Assembly (NCBI GenBank): GCA_964566545.1
Contig: CAZMIX010000030.1
Span: 1-28,541 of the forward strand
DNA length: 28,541 bases
Origin: JAEYFP01 sp964566545
GTDB taxonomy: Bacteria > Bacillota > Clostridia > Lachnospirales > Lachnospiraceae
Direction of reading: 5' to 3'
Position numbers and translations under genes: made by a program. Shown here one piece after another: positions 8,391 to 14,895 of the stretch. The stretch's first letter is position 1. Each line of letters opens with the position of its first letter. The notes under the pieces are model-generated. The model made no database searches, was not told where the DNA came from, and saw only the letters and a list, made by a program, of their open reading frames with translations.

Positions 8391-8867
8391 ATGGATAAAG
8401 AGCTGATTCAAAACTATACGCTGAAGATCTCTCAGGCGAATAAGAGCGAGATCATTGTAATTTTATATGAGCTTGCGGATCTCTATATTGGGGACGCGCT
8501 TGCCGCATTTGAAAAAGGAGATCATGCGTCTTTTAAAAATAACTGTGCTTATGCAGGCAGATGTGTTGCTGATTTATTGGAAGCACTTGATTTTAGCTAC
8601 GAGCTGGCATATCCTTTAATGAGGCTGTATATATTTACCAATAAGGAAATTTCACTTGCGGCTATAAAAAAAGATCCTGCCGGACTCCATCATGCAAGAA
8701 GGCTTATGGGAGAGTTAAAAAAAGCCTTTGCTGAGGTTGCCCGACAGGATCAGTCGGCGACTGTCATGCAGAATTCCCAGACTGTATATGCGGGTCTCAC
8801 ATATGGAAAGGGTCAATTAAATGAAAACCTAAGTGATGAGGGAACCCTCCGCGGCTTCCGCGTTTAG
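8391..8867 (+). CDS. FliS-like flagellin export chaperone
   Basis: A 158-residue protein starting 15 nt after flagellin, with GGGAGGA 9 nt before the ATG. Residues 1-120 follow the FliS plan: a short N-terminal segment (NYTLKISQANKSEII), then helices with VILYELADLYI, CVADLLEALDFSYE and LMRLYIFTNKEI, and a last helix with LMGELKKAFAEVA. FliS proteins bind the disordered C-terminal region of flagellin and keep it unfolded for export. The last ~35 residues (from about VMQNSQTVY) extend beyond a typical FliS of about 120-130 residues. The similarity is in pattern rather than strong identity, so this is a divergent member. The 3' end overlaps the convergent yaaL-like gene by 39 nt. Confidence 0.75.
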   Translation: MDKELIQNYTLKISQANKSEIIVILYELADLYIGDALAAFEKGDHASFKNNCAYAGRCVADLLEALDFSYELAYPLMRLYIFTNKEISLAAIKKDPAGLHHARRLMGELKKAFAEVARQDQSATVMQNSQTVYAGLTYGKGQLNENLSDEGTLRGFRV

Positions 8868-9119
8868 CTCAGGGGTATATTCCCTTACCTCCGGCGCAAA
8901 CGGAGCCATCAAATTTAAGGAGACGGCGCGATCCAGAAGAAATTTATAACGCTTTTGGACCGCGTTTACTTCGTAAATATAGCAGTCAATCAAGTCAGGA
9001 TCTACTACATTGTCAAAATTCGAGTAAGCACAATCCAGAGCGCATTTTGTTTTAGCAATATCGTGCATTAATTCCGCATGCAGCGTTTCTTCATAGGTCG
9101 TTTTTCTCTTGAAGGTCAT
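8829..9119 (-). CDS. YaaL/DUF2508 family protein
   Basis: A 96-residue soluble protein. The segment VVDPDLIDCYIYEVNAVQKR followed by YKFLL is the family hallmark; YaaL-type proteins are small, of unknown function, and lie beside bofA in Bacillus as here. The start at 9119 is preferred: AGGG lies 5 nt upstream, the length fits the family, and a TATACT -10-like hexamer at 9156-9151 would place transcription start inside the alternative longer frame that begins at 9161 (which also has an AGGAA before it). The gene is divergent from bofA and convergent with, and overlapping, the FliS-like gene by 39 nt. Confidence 0.8.
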   Translation of the reverse strand: MTFKRKTTYEETLHAELMHDIAKTKCALDCAYSNFDNVVDPDLIDCYIYEVNAVQKRYKFLLDRAVSLNLMAPFAPEVREYTPELNAEAAEGSLIT

Positions 9120-9217
9120 ATCATCCCTGCTTTCTGTTTCTTTTATAAATAGTATAGTCATATATTTCCTGTTTATACATATATTTGAATAAAAGGACTT
9201 GCTGACAGGAGAATTTT

Positions 9218-9490
9218 ATGGATTTTGTTTCTATGGGACAAGGGATGCTCATGATCGTTGTGATCGTACTGTTGGTGCTTGGCATTCTTGTTTTTAAAAA
9301 ACATACGGAGTGGCTGCTTAATTTCCTTATCAGAGGTGTGTTTGGTGCAATTGTGATCTATTTTATAAATGAGGCGCTCCTTGCCTTCGGACTGGAAATG
9401 ACCGTCGGCATTAACGGGCTAAGCCTACTAACCTCGGCTGCGCTTGGGCTGCCGGGTGTCGCTTTGCTTTATGGGGTAATGCTGCTATAG
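9218..9490 (+). CDS. bofA: BofA-type pro-sigma-K processing inhibitor
   Basis: A 90-residue integral membrane protein with hydrophobic segments at about 8-26, 34-57 and 68-88, and the family-typical ending GINGLSLLTSAALGLPGVALLYG. In Bacillus, BofA sits in the outer forespore membrane and inhibits the SpoIVFB protease until the mother cell is ready for pro-sigma-K cleavage. AGGAGA lies 5 nt before the ATG. Proximity to the yaaL-like gene, although divergent here, repeats a known association. Its presence suggests a sporulating lineage, but many Clostridia keep bofA with a modified sigma-K pathway. Confidence 0.88.
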   Translation: MDFVSMGQGMLMIVVIVLLVLGILVFKKHTEWLLNFLIRGVFGAIVIYFINEALLAFGLEMTVGINGLSLLTSAALGLPGVALLYGVMLL

Positions 9491-9582
9491 CTTCCAAACA
9501 AGAAAAAAGGGAAAAAGACTTGTCATAATATACAATTTTGAGTATTTAAAAAGAGATCAAAAAGTTTAATTTTGTGAACAGT

Positions 9583-9609
9583 GCCAAAGATGAAAAATCT
9601 TTGGCTTTT
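9583..9609 (+). terminator. Rho-independent terminator downstream of bofA
   Basis: GCCAAAGAT (9583-9591) and ATCTTTGGC (9597-9605) form a perfect 9-bp stem with a GAAAA loop, followed by TTTT. It lies 93 nt after the bofA stop and just before the Tad promoter. Confidence 0.75.
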
Positions 9610-9612
9610 GTA

Positions 9613-9641
9613 TGGACAAAGCACAAATCTTTCTATATAAT
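9613..9641 (+). promoter_or_regulatory. Sigma-A type promoter of the Tad operon
   Basis: TGGACA (9613-9618), a 17-bp spacer and TATAAT (9636-9641) match the housekeeping consensus at 11 of 12 positions. The predicted transcript starts near 9648, leaving a leader of about 195 nt before the first Tad gene at 9842. Confidence 0.75.
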
Positions 9642-9647
9642 CCTAAT

Positions 9648-9841
9648 TACAAATTAATTTGCATATAAGTTTTACAAATCAAGCTTGGTTCGAGCAATTA
9701 CAGCTAAAATGTCATTTGAATATTTTTCTTGCAGGGAAGCCCTCACAACGGATAACTTCTCAAAGCAGCTTTAGCCTGTTTACTAGTGGCAGGCTAGAGC
9801 ACCTCCTGACATTAAGGGAGTGAAACAAACAAGGTGTTTTT
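9648..9841 (+). promoter_or_regulatory. Long structured 5' leader of the Tad operon
   Basis: This is most of the only gene-free stretch over 300 bases (9491-9841); the rest holds the bofA terminator and the promoter. An 11-bp stem containing one G-U pair (9768-9778 with 9790-9800) carries an 11-nt loop. A smaller GGG-AAG-CCC hairpin (9734-9742) lies upstream. Directly after the main stem comes ACCTCC (9801-9806), which resembles the anti-Shine-Dalgarno sequence; CACCT (9800-9804) could pair with AGGTG (9832-9836), the ribosome binding site of the 9842 gene, or ACCTCC with the GGGAG at 9816-9820. I could not match it to a known riboswitch. A translation-control role is inference. Confidence 0.45.
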
Positions 9842-10264
9842 ATGAAGATATTTTTATTAGTAGGAATTGCTTTTGTGGCTGCAATCATGGATTTTACATC
9901 TGGTCAGATCAAAAACTGGCTAATTGGGGCGGGAATTTTAATCGGGCTGTTCTTTGGGGTTTCTGAAGGCGGATTGCAGGACTTTTTATTTGGACTGGCG
10001 GGAATAGCAGCCCCGATTATTTGCCTTGGCATATTTTTTATCCTGCGCCTGCTTGGAGCCGGTGATATCAAGCTGCTCTGCGTGATAGGAAGTTTTATTG
10101 GCCCGTTAAAGATTTTATATTGTATGGGAGCTGCTATTCTGCTTGGAGGCATAATTGGTGCAATCAAGCTGCTCCTTTGCAAAGGAGAAGAGGATCGGAC
10201 GACAATTCGTTTTGCGATTCCGATTTTGTTCAGTGTCCTGTTACAGCAAGGAGGTTTCTATTGA
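9842..10264 (+). CDS. Prepilin peptidase (TadV/CpaA type, peptidase A24)
   Basis: A membrane aspartyl protease that removes the short leader of Flp and TadE-type prepilins. It has 140 residues, the size of the peptidase-only TadV group. The two catalytic aspartates are visible: Asp17 in MDFTSGQIKNW and Asp75 in GAGDIKLL (the GxGD motif). Several hydrophobic segments cover most of the chain. AAGGTG precedes the ATG by 5 nt. It is the first gene of the Tad operon, behind a long structured leader, and its stop overlaps the TTG start of tadZ. A second peptidase of this family lies at 17229. Confidence 0.9.
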   Translation: MKIFLLVGIAFVAAIMDFTSGQIKNWLIGAGILIGLFFGVSEGGLQDFLFGLAGIAAPIICLGIFFILRLLGAGDIKLLCVIGSFIGPLKILYCMGAAILLGGIIGAIKLLLCKGEEDRTTIRFAIPILFSVLLQQGGFY

Positions 10265-11274
10265 AGTTAAATCAAATAGTAATTTGTGATTCGGAAGCGG
10301 GTTATGCGGAGAGGCTTGCGGATTATCTCAGAGGAAAGGAAGTATATGGGCAAGAGATTAAAGCCTTTACCAACGTCACGCAGTTTTTTGAGCGAGAAGT
10401 TCAAACTGTAATCGGACAGCTTTTGATAGAGGATCGTCTGTATCAGGAGCTATTGCAGGAAAATAAGCTGAAACAGCTTAATATTAATAAAATTCTACTT
10501 TTGACAAAGGATCGAAATGCATGTACAGGCGCTGTAGAGAAGACCGTTTACAAATATCAGCCGGGATATGGGATTTTCTGCAGGCTATTTGAAGAACAGA
10601 AAGAAATTCCAGCCTTCGGCGCCGTTTTGACGGGGCAATGCAAGGCAAAGATTATAAGCATTTATTCTCCTGTAAAAAGGACTTTAAAGACCGCATTCGC
10701 AATCACGCTTGGACAGCTTCTTGCCGAAAAAGAGCAGGTACTTTATATAAATTTGGAGAGCTGCTCAGGGCTTACAAAGCTGCTTTCCCTGCAAGCGGAA
10801 AAAAATCTGGCAGATCTGGCATACGAGTTTTCCATAGACGGGCGGATTCCGGCATCCCTTCATTCCTATACGCAAACGGCGGAGGGTCTTTTTGTACTTT
10901 CTCCAATAGAGTCGATATCCGAGATGCAGTGCATCGCGGAAGAGAGTTGGGTTGCCTTGCTTTTAGAGATTGCCCAGACCGGCGCCTTTCAAACCGTTAT
11001 TTTGGATATGGGGGATGCTGTGTGTGGAATCATGGAAATTTTGCATTTGTGCGATCGGATTTATATGCCATACCGCTCAGATTATATTTCTATGGCAAAA
11101 CTCGATGCATTTACAGCCTCTTTTGGAAAACATGCAGGAGCAGCTTCCCTTCAAGAAAGAATACACCGGCTGGAATTTCCTTATTTTGAAGATTTGGAGG
11201 AAGGCTTTTCGAATTTGAAATACAGCGGATTGGGCGCATATGTCAGGAAGCTGTTGTTATCGGAGGAACCATGA
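10261..11274 (+). CDS. tadZ: TadZ/CpaE-like pilus localisation ATPase
   Basis: A 337-residue protein with an N-terminal receiver-like region (IVICDSEAGYAERLADYL, about 1-110) and a MinD/ParA-like C-terminal domain (about 130-335). TadZ proteins place the Tad machine at its site in the cell. The TTG start at 10261 is chosen because AAGGAGG (10248-10254) lies 6 nt upstream and TTG overlaps the preceding TGA stop; the frame is open further upstream, to an ATG at 10120, but that start would overlap tadV by 145 nt without a binding site. The P-loop position reads SPVKRTLKTAFA (residues 136-147): the terminal Lys-Thr is kept but the glycines of KGGxGKT are missing. The Walker B-like strand is VILDMGD. 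The stop overlaps the next start as ATGA. Confidence 0.85.
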   Translation: MKLNQIVICDSEAGYAERLADYLRGKEVYGQEIKAFTNVTQFFEREVQTVIGQLLIEDRLYQELLQENKLKQLNINKILLLTKDRNACTGAVEKTVYKYQPGYGIFCRLFEEQKEIPAFGAVLTGQCKAKIISIYSPVKRTLKTAFAITLGQLLAEKEQVLYINLESCSGLTKLLSLQAEKNLADLAYEFSIDGRIPASLHSYTQTAEGLFVLSPIESISEMQCIAEESWVALLLEIAQTGAFQTVILDMGDAVCGIMEILHLCDRIYMPYRSDYISMAKLDAFTASFGKHAGAASLQERIHRLEFPYFEDLEEGFSNLKYSGLGAYVRKLLLSEEP

Positions 11275-12500
11275 TTATTTATTTAGAAGAACGAAAGCGG
11301 AATATAAAAAGAGAGGTACAGGAAAGCCTTTTAGAAAGGCCGGATATGCCTGAGGAGGAAGTAAAGCACGTTATTGATGAATGCATTATGAGGGACAGCC
11401 GCAGCTTTTATTTGAGTTTAGAACAAAAAAAGCAGCTCCGCAGGGAGTTGTTCAATGCAATCAAGAGACTGGATGTTTTACAGGATTTTATTGAGGATGA
11501 ATCGATTACCGAAATTATGGTAAATGGAATCAACGCAATTTTTATAGAAAGAAACGGAAGACTGGAAAAAAGTGAAAAGCACTTTGAGTCGAAGGAACGG
11601 CTGCAGGACATTATTCAGCAGATTGCAGCGGGAGCCAATCGCACGGTAAATATGTCTTCTCCGATCGCGGATGCGCGGATGGAAAACGGAGCGCGTGTCA
11701 ATGTTGTGCTAGAGCCGGCTGCAATCGACGGGCCGATACTAACGATCAGGCGCTTTCCGGATAAGCCGATAGATGCTAAGGAGCTGGTCGAGATCGAATC
11801 CGTATCGGATGAGAGCCTGTTTTTTTTACAAAAGCTTGTGGCGGCCGGCTATAATATATTAATTAGCGGGGGAACCGGTGCCGGAAAAACAACGTTTTTA
11901 AATGTCCTGTCAAGTTTTATTCCTAAAGAAGAACGTGTGATTACAATAGAAGACAGTGCGGAATTAAAGATACAGGGAATCGACAATCTTGTTCGGCTTG
12001 AAGCGCGCAGTGCAAATACAGAGGGCTGCAGGGAAATCACGATTCGGGATTTGATTAGAACTGCGCTTCGTATGAGGCCGGATCGAATTGTCGTTGGGGA
12101 AGTGCGAGGTGAGGAGGCGATTGATATGCTGCAAGCACTGAATGTAGGGCAGGATGGCTCACTTTCTACAATTCACGCAAACAGTGCGCAGGATGCATTA
12201 AGCCGTCTGGAGACAATGATTATGCTTCATACGGAAATTCCTCTTACGGCTTTGCGAAGGCAGATTGCTTCGGGCATTGATCTGATTATCCATCTTGGAA
12301 GGCTGCGGGACAAGAGCAGGAGGTTATTGGAAATTCGGGAGCTTTGCGGATTAATCGGAAATGAAATAGAGACGAAGTTATTGTTTGAGTTTGAGGAGCG
12401 AAAAGAGGTAAATGGAAAGTTGTATGGAGAAATTATAAAGCGCAGTCCGCTCATGCATACAGAAAAGCTGCAAAGGTCGGGAATTATTTATGAGGTATGA
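11271..12500 (+). CDS. tadA: TadA/CpaF-family secretion ATPase
   Basis: The hexameric ATPase that drives Tad pilus assembly from the cytoplasmic face. It has 409 residues. Residues 60-160 form the N-terminal domain with ITEIMVNG and ARVNVVL. Walker A is GGTGAGKTT with Lys206, the Asp box region is ITIEDSAEL, Walker B is IVVGEVRG ending at Glu277, and the His box is STIHANS with His302. All residues expected of an active GspE/CpaF-type ATPase are present. The ATG overlaps the tadZ stop as ATGA and has GGAGG upstream. Its end overlaps tadB by 11 nt, so the pair is probably translationally coupled. Confidence 0.95.
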   Translation: MIIYLEERKRNIKREVQESLLERPDMPEEEVKHVIDECIMRDSRSFYLSLEQKKQLRRELFNAIKRLDVLQDFIEDESITEIMVNGINAIFIERNGRLEKSEKHFESKERLQDIIQQIAAGANRTVNMSSPIADARMENGARVNVVLEPAAIDGPILTIRRFPDKPIDAKELVEIESVSDESLFFLQKLVAAGYNILISGGTGAGKTTFLNVLSSFIPKEERVITIEDSAELKIQGIDNLVRLEARSANTEGCREITIRDLIRTALRMRPDRIVVGEVRGEEAIDMLQALNVGQDGSLSTIHANSAQDALSRLETMIMLHTEIPLTALRRQIASGIDLIIHLGRLRDKSRRLLEIRELCGLIGNEIETKLLFEFEERKEVNGKLYGEIIKRSPLMHTEKLQRSGIIYEV

Positions 12501-13227
12501 CAAATACCGTTTTTCTTTGAAGGAAGGCCTGCTTTTTACGCTAGAATATATGGCGGTTGCAGGACTGATCGCATATCTTTTTTATGACTCTGTTTTTGCG
12601 TTTGTTTTTCTGCTTGCAGGTTTGATTCCATTTCTAAAAAAGAAAAAAATAAAAATAATTCTAAAAAGGAAAAAAGAACTTGGCACACAGTTTCAGGAAA
12701 TGATTGCGTCAGTTGGGACGGCATTGAATGCGGGGTATTCTATGGAAAATGCGTTTCGAGAGGCGTGGAAGGATATGCAAAGACTGTATGGAGAAGACGG
12801 TCTGATTGTGAAGGAGCTCGCGGCGCTGATACAGCATTTGTCAATTAGTCGGACGCTGGAGATATTTTTAACTGAATTTGCAGAACGATCAGGAATAGAG
12901 GATATAAGAGATTTCAGTGGTATTTTTACGGAGGCAAAAAGAAATGGTGGTAATTTTAGCCGAATTATTCAAAGAAGTGTGGAAATTATGCTTATGAAGC
13001 AGGAGACAGAACGGGAAATTGAGGTACTGCTTAGTGGCAGACGTTACGAACAGAAAATCATGAGCATTATTCCGCTTTTGATCATTGGGTATTTAAGGTA
13101 TAGTACCAATGGGTTTTTAGAGGTACTTTACCATAATGTTGGGGGTGCCATCGGAATGAGCCTGTGTCTGGCAGTATATGCGGGTGCTCATTTGCTGGCG
13201 GAACGAATCACTGCAGTAGAGGTCTGA
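12490..13227 (+). CDS. tadB: TadB-like inner-membrane platform protein
   Basis: A 245-residue membrane protein of the T2SSF/GspF class that forms the assembly platform with TadC. Two hydrophobic segments at about 15-32 and 34-49 are followed by a basic stretch (KKKKIKIILKRKK), the cytoplasmic T2SSF helical domain (about 65-190, with GTALNAGYSMENAF and FTEAKRNGGNFSRIIQ), and two C-terminal membrane segments (about 192-208 and 217-237). This matches TadB topology. There is no strong ribosome binding site (only AAGG about 14 nt upstream), consistent with coupling to tadA, whose end it overlaps. Confidence 0.88.
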   Translation: MRYDKYRFSLKEGLLFTLEYMAVAGLIAYLFYDSVFAFVFLLAGLIPFLKKKKIKIILKRKKELGTQFQEMIASVGTALNAGYSMENAFREAWKDMQRLYGEDGLIVKELAALIQHLSISRTLEIFLTEFAERSGIEDIRDFSGIFTEAKRNGGNFSRIIQRSVEIMLMKQETEREIEVLLSGRRYEQKIMSIIPLLIIGYLRYSTNGFLEVLYHNVGGAIGMSLCLAVYAGAHLLAERITAVEV

Positions 13228-13249
13228 TTTATGAAGGAGGATGAAAAAG

Positions 13250-14665
13250 ATGCTGGTAATCTATTTATTTTTGGCAGTAAGCGGCATAATGCTCCTGTTG
13301 TACTTACAATGTAGCAATAAAAAGAAAAAAGAGCAGTGGATTAGCCGGATCCTGCCCAGGTCGCTTTTTCAAGTAATGAAAAAACTGTATCCGCCATGGG
13401 AGGCCGGTAAAAGAAGCAAGGAGTTTTGCGAAAAAAGACTGAAGCTGTGCTTACTCATCTTGTGCATCGGTTGCCTGACGGCAATTATTTATGAATCGTA
13501 CAAGATGAATACAAATGTACTGGAGGAGGGAGGGCGAATTGAAAGAAACGCATATGGGAAAGGAGAAAGGCAGTTGTGGCTGTGGGCAACCGGAGAAGCT
13601 AACGAATGGAAGGAGAAAATAAAGCTTACGGTTGCAGAACGAAGATATACGCAGGAGCAGATCAGAAAATTGGCAGAAAGTGCAGAAAATGACCTGATTC
13701 GAGAAATCATGGGTGAACATAGTTCGCCAGACAGAGTGACAGAAAACTTGAAGCTCGTGACTTCTTTAACCGGATATCCTTTTCAAATCCGGTGGAAATC
13801 GGATCACCCTCTCTTACTTTCCAAAAGCGGAAGGTTAAATCAAGAGAGATTGGAGGAGAGCCCGGAGTCAAAGGAGGGAATCCTTATTGGGCTGACAGCT
13901 GAGCTGGTTTACGAGGAGTTTGTACAGGAGATACCTGTTTTTGTGCGGGTTTATTCACGGGAAGAAGATGCCGGGGAGCAGCGCTTAAATAGGCTGAAAA
14001 ACGCCATTGCCGATGAAGATAAAAAAACGAAAACGGAGGCATATCAAAACCTCCCAAAGCGGCTTGGTGAAAAAAACGTCAGCTTTAGAGAGGTGTACCA
14101 GCTTGATAGTATCGGTTTTCTGCTGATCGGTTTTGTTGCGGGTGCGGTAGTCTATATTGGGAAGGGTAAGGAGCTTCAAAAAAGGGTGGATGAGAGAGAC
14201 GCGCAAATGACCAGGGATTATCCGCAGATCGTAAATAAATATGCACTTTATTACGGCGCGGGAATGACGACCAGGGCAGTTTGGCAGAAGCTCTGTGCCG
14301 ACTACCGGACGGAATTAGAAAGAACAGGGAAACGACACTTTGTGTATGAGGAAATGGTTGCCGCGAACGCAAGTATGGCAGACGGTGTTGGAGAAATTGC
14401 AGCTTATGAAAGCTTTGCGTGTCGCTGCCGACTGCCGAAATATCGGTTGTTTATTAATTTGATCGAACAGGCATTGCAAAGGGGGAAAGAAAATATGGGA
14501 GCGCTTTTAGAAAAAGAAGCGCAAGAGGCGTTTTGGGATAGAAAGAATCGGGCAAGAATTCAGGGGGAGAAGGCGGGTACGAGGTTGCTTCTGCCGATGT
14601 TTCTTATGCTCTTTGTCCTACTCTTTGTCATTATGGTTCCGGCATTTTTCAGTTTTCAAATGTAG
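13250..14665 (+). CDS. tadC: TadC-like platform protein with inserted Ig-like ectodomain
   Basis: A 471-residue protein. ATG 13250 is preferred to ATG 13241 because AAGGAGG (13234-13240) abuts 13241 but is 9 nt from 13250. Membrane segments lie at about 1-18, 65-82, 286-303 and 447-468. The C-terminal half has the T2SSF features (YALYYGAGMTTRAVW, FINLIEQALQRG) of TadC. Between segments 2 and 3 lies an insertion of about 200 residues (85-282). By the positive-inside rule (KKKK after segment 1, GKGKELQKR after segment 3) it faces outside. Its second half reads IRWKSDHPLLLSKSGRL, LIGLTAELVY and IPVFVRVY, resembling atypical bacterial Ig-like repeats. A typical TadC is about 300 residues. The ectodomain may contact pilins or the cell wall (inference). 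Confidence 0.85.
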   Translation: MLVIYLFLAVSGIMLLLYLQCSNKKKKEQWISRILPRSLFQVMKKLYPPWEAGKRSKEFCEKRLKLCLLILCIGCLTAIIYESYKMNTNVLEEGGRIERNAYGKGERQLWLWATGEANEWKEKIKLTVAERRYTQEQIRKLAESAENDLIREIMGEHSSPDRVTENLKLVTSLTGYPFQIRWKSDHPLLLSKSGRLNQERLEESPESKEGILIGLTAELVYEEFVQEIPVFVRVYSREEDAGEQRLNRLKNAIADEDKKTKTEAYQNLPKRLGEKNVSFREVYQLDSIGFLLIGFVAGAVVYIGKGKELQKRVDERDAQMTRDYPQIVNKYALYYGAGMTTRAVWQKLCADYRTELERTGKRHFVYEEMVAANASMADGVGEIAAYESFACRCRLPKYRLFINLIEQALQRGKENMGALLEKEAQEAFWDRKNRARIQGEKAGTRLLLPMFLMLFVLLFVIMVPAFFSFQM

Positions 14666-14711
14666 GATGAGCATAAAGGAAGTAATAAACAAGAAAAACG
14701 AGAGGAAAAAA

Positions 14712-14882
14712 ATGAAAACGATAATTAAAAGATTTATCAAAGAGGAATCAGCAGTTGGTGTTGTAGAGCTAATTTTGATATTAGTGGTCTTGATTGGGCT
14801 TGTCATTATATTCAGAGATCAATTGACGACGTTAATTAATGGTATTTTTGAAAGAATTGTCAGCGACAGTGCGGCTGTATAA
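14712..14882 (+). CDS. Flp-type pilin precursor
   Basis: A 56-residue prepilin, the likely major subunit of the Tad pilus. A basic leader (MKTIIKRFIKEESA) precedes a long hydrophobic helix (VGVVELILILVVLIGLVIIF) and a short polar tail. If cleaved after Ala14, Glu would be at mature position +5, the conserved position in type IV pilins; the -1 residue is then Ala rather than the usual Gly. Alternative cleavage after Gly16 would put Glu at +3. The ATG at 14712 has GAGAGG 6 nt upstream; longer forms reading back into tadC lack this site. It lies between tadC and the DUF5702 gene, the expected place in Clostridial Tad operons. It resembles the Flp1-like family. Confidence 0.85.
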   Translation: MKTIIKRFIKEESAVGVVELILILVVLIGLVIIFRDQLTTLINGIFERIVSDSAAV

Positions 14883-14895
14883 AAAAGGTGGCCGC

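Noticed and set aside
8838..8866. Two small hairpins (GAGG-GAAC-CCTC and CGCGG-CTT-CCGCG) as a terminator at the FliS/yaaL junction
   Set aside because: Short stems inside coding sequence of both genes, with only TTT following; not convincing as an intrinsic terminator.
9159..9181. Sigma-E type promoter before bofA
   Set aside because: TATACATA resembles the -10 box, but no -35-like element is found at the required 13-15 bp spacing.
9721..9841. Possible c-di-GMP-I or c-di-GMP-II riboswitch before the Tad operon
   Set aside because: CAAAGC and a GGCAGGCT stem look superficially similar, but the GEMM-I core elements (GGGCAAACC, GACGCAAAGC) and the c-di-GMP-II pseudoknot strings are absent, so no known class is assigned.
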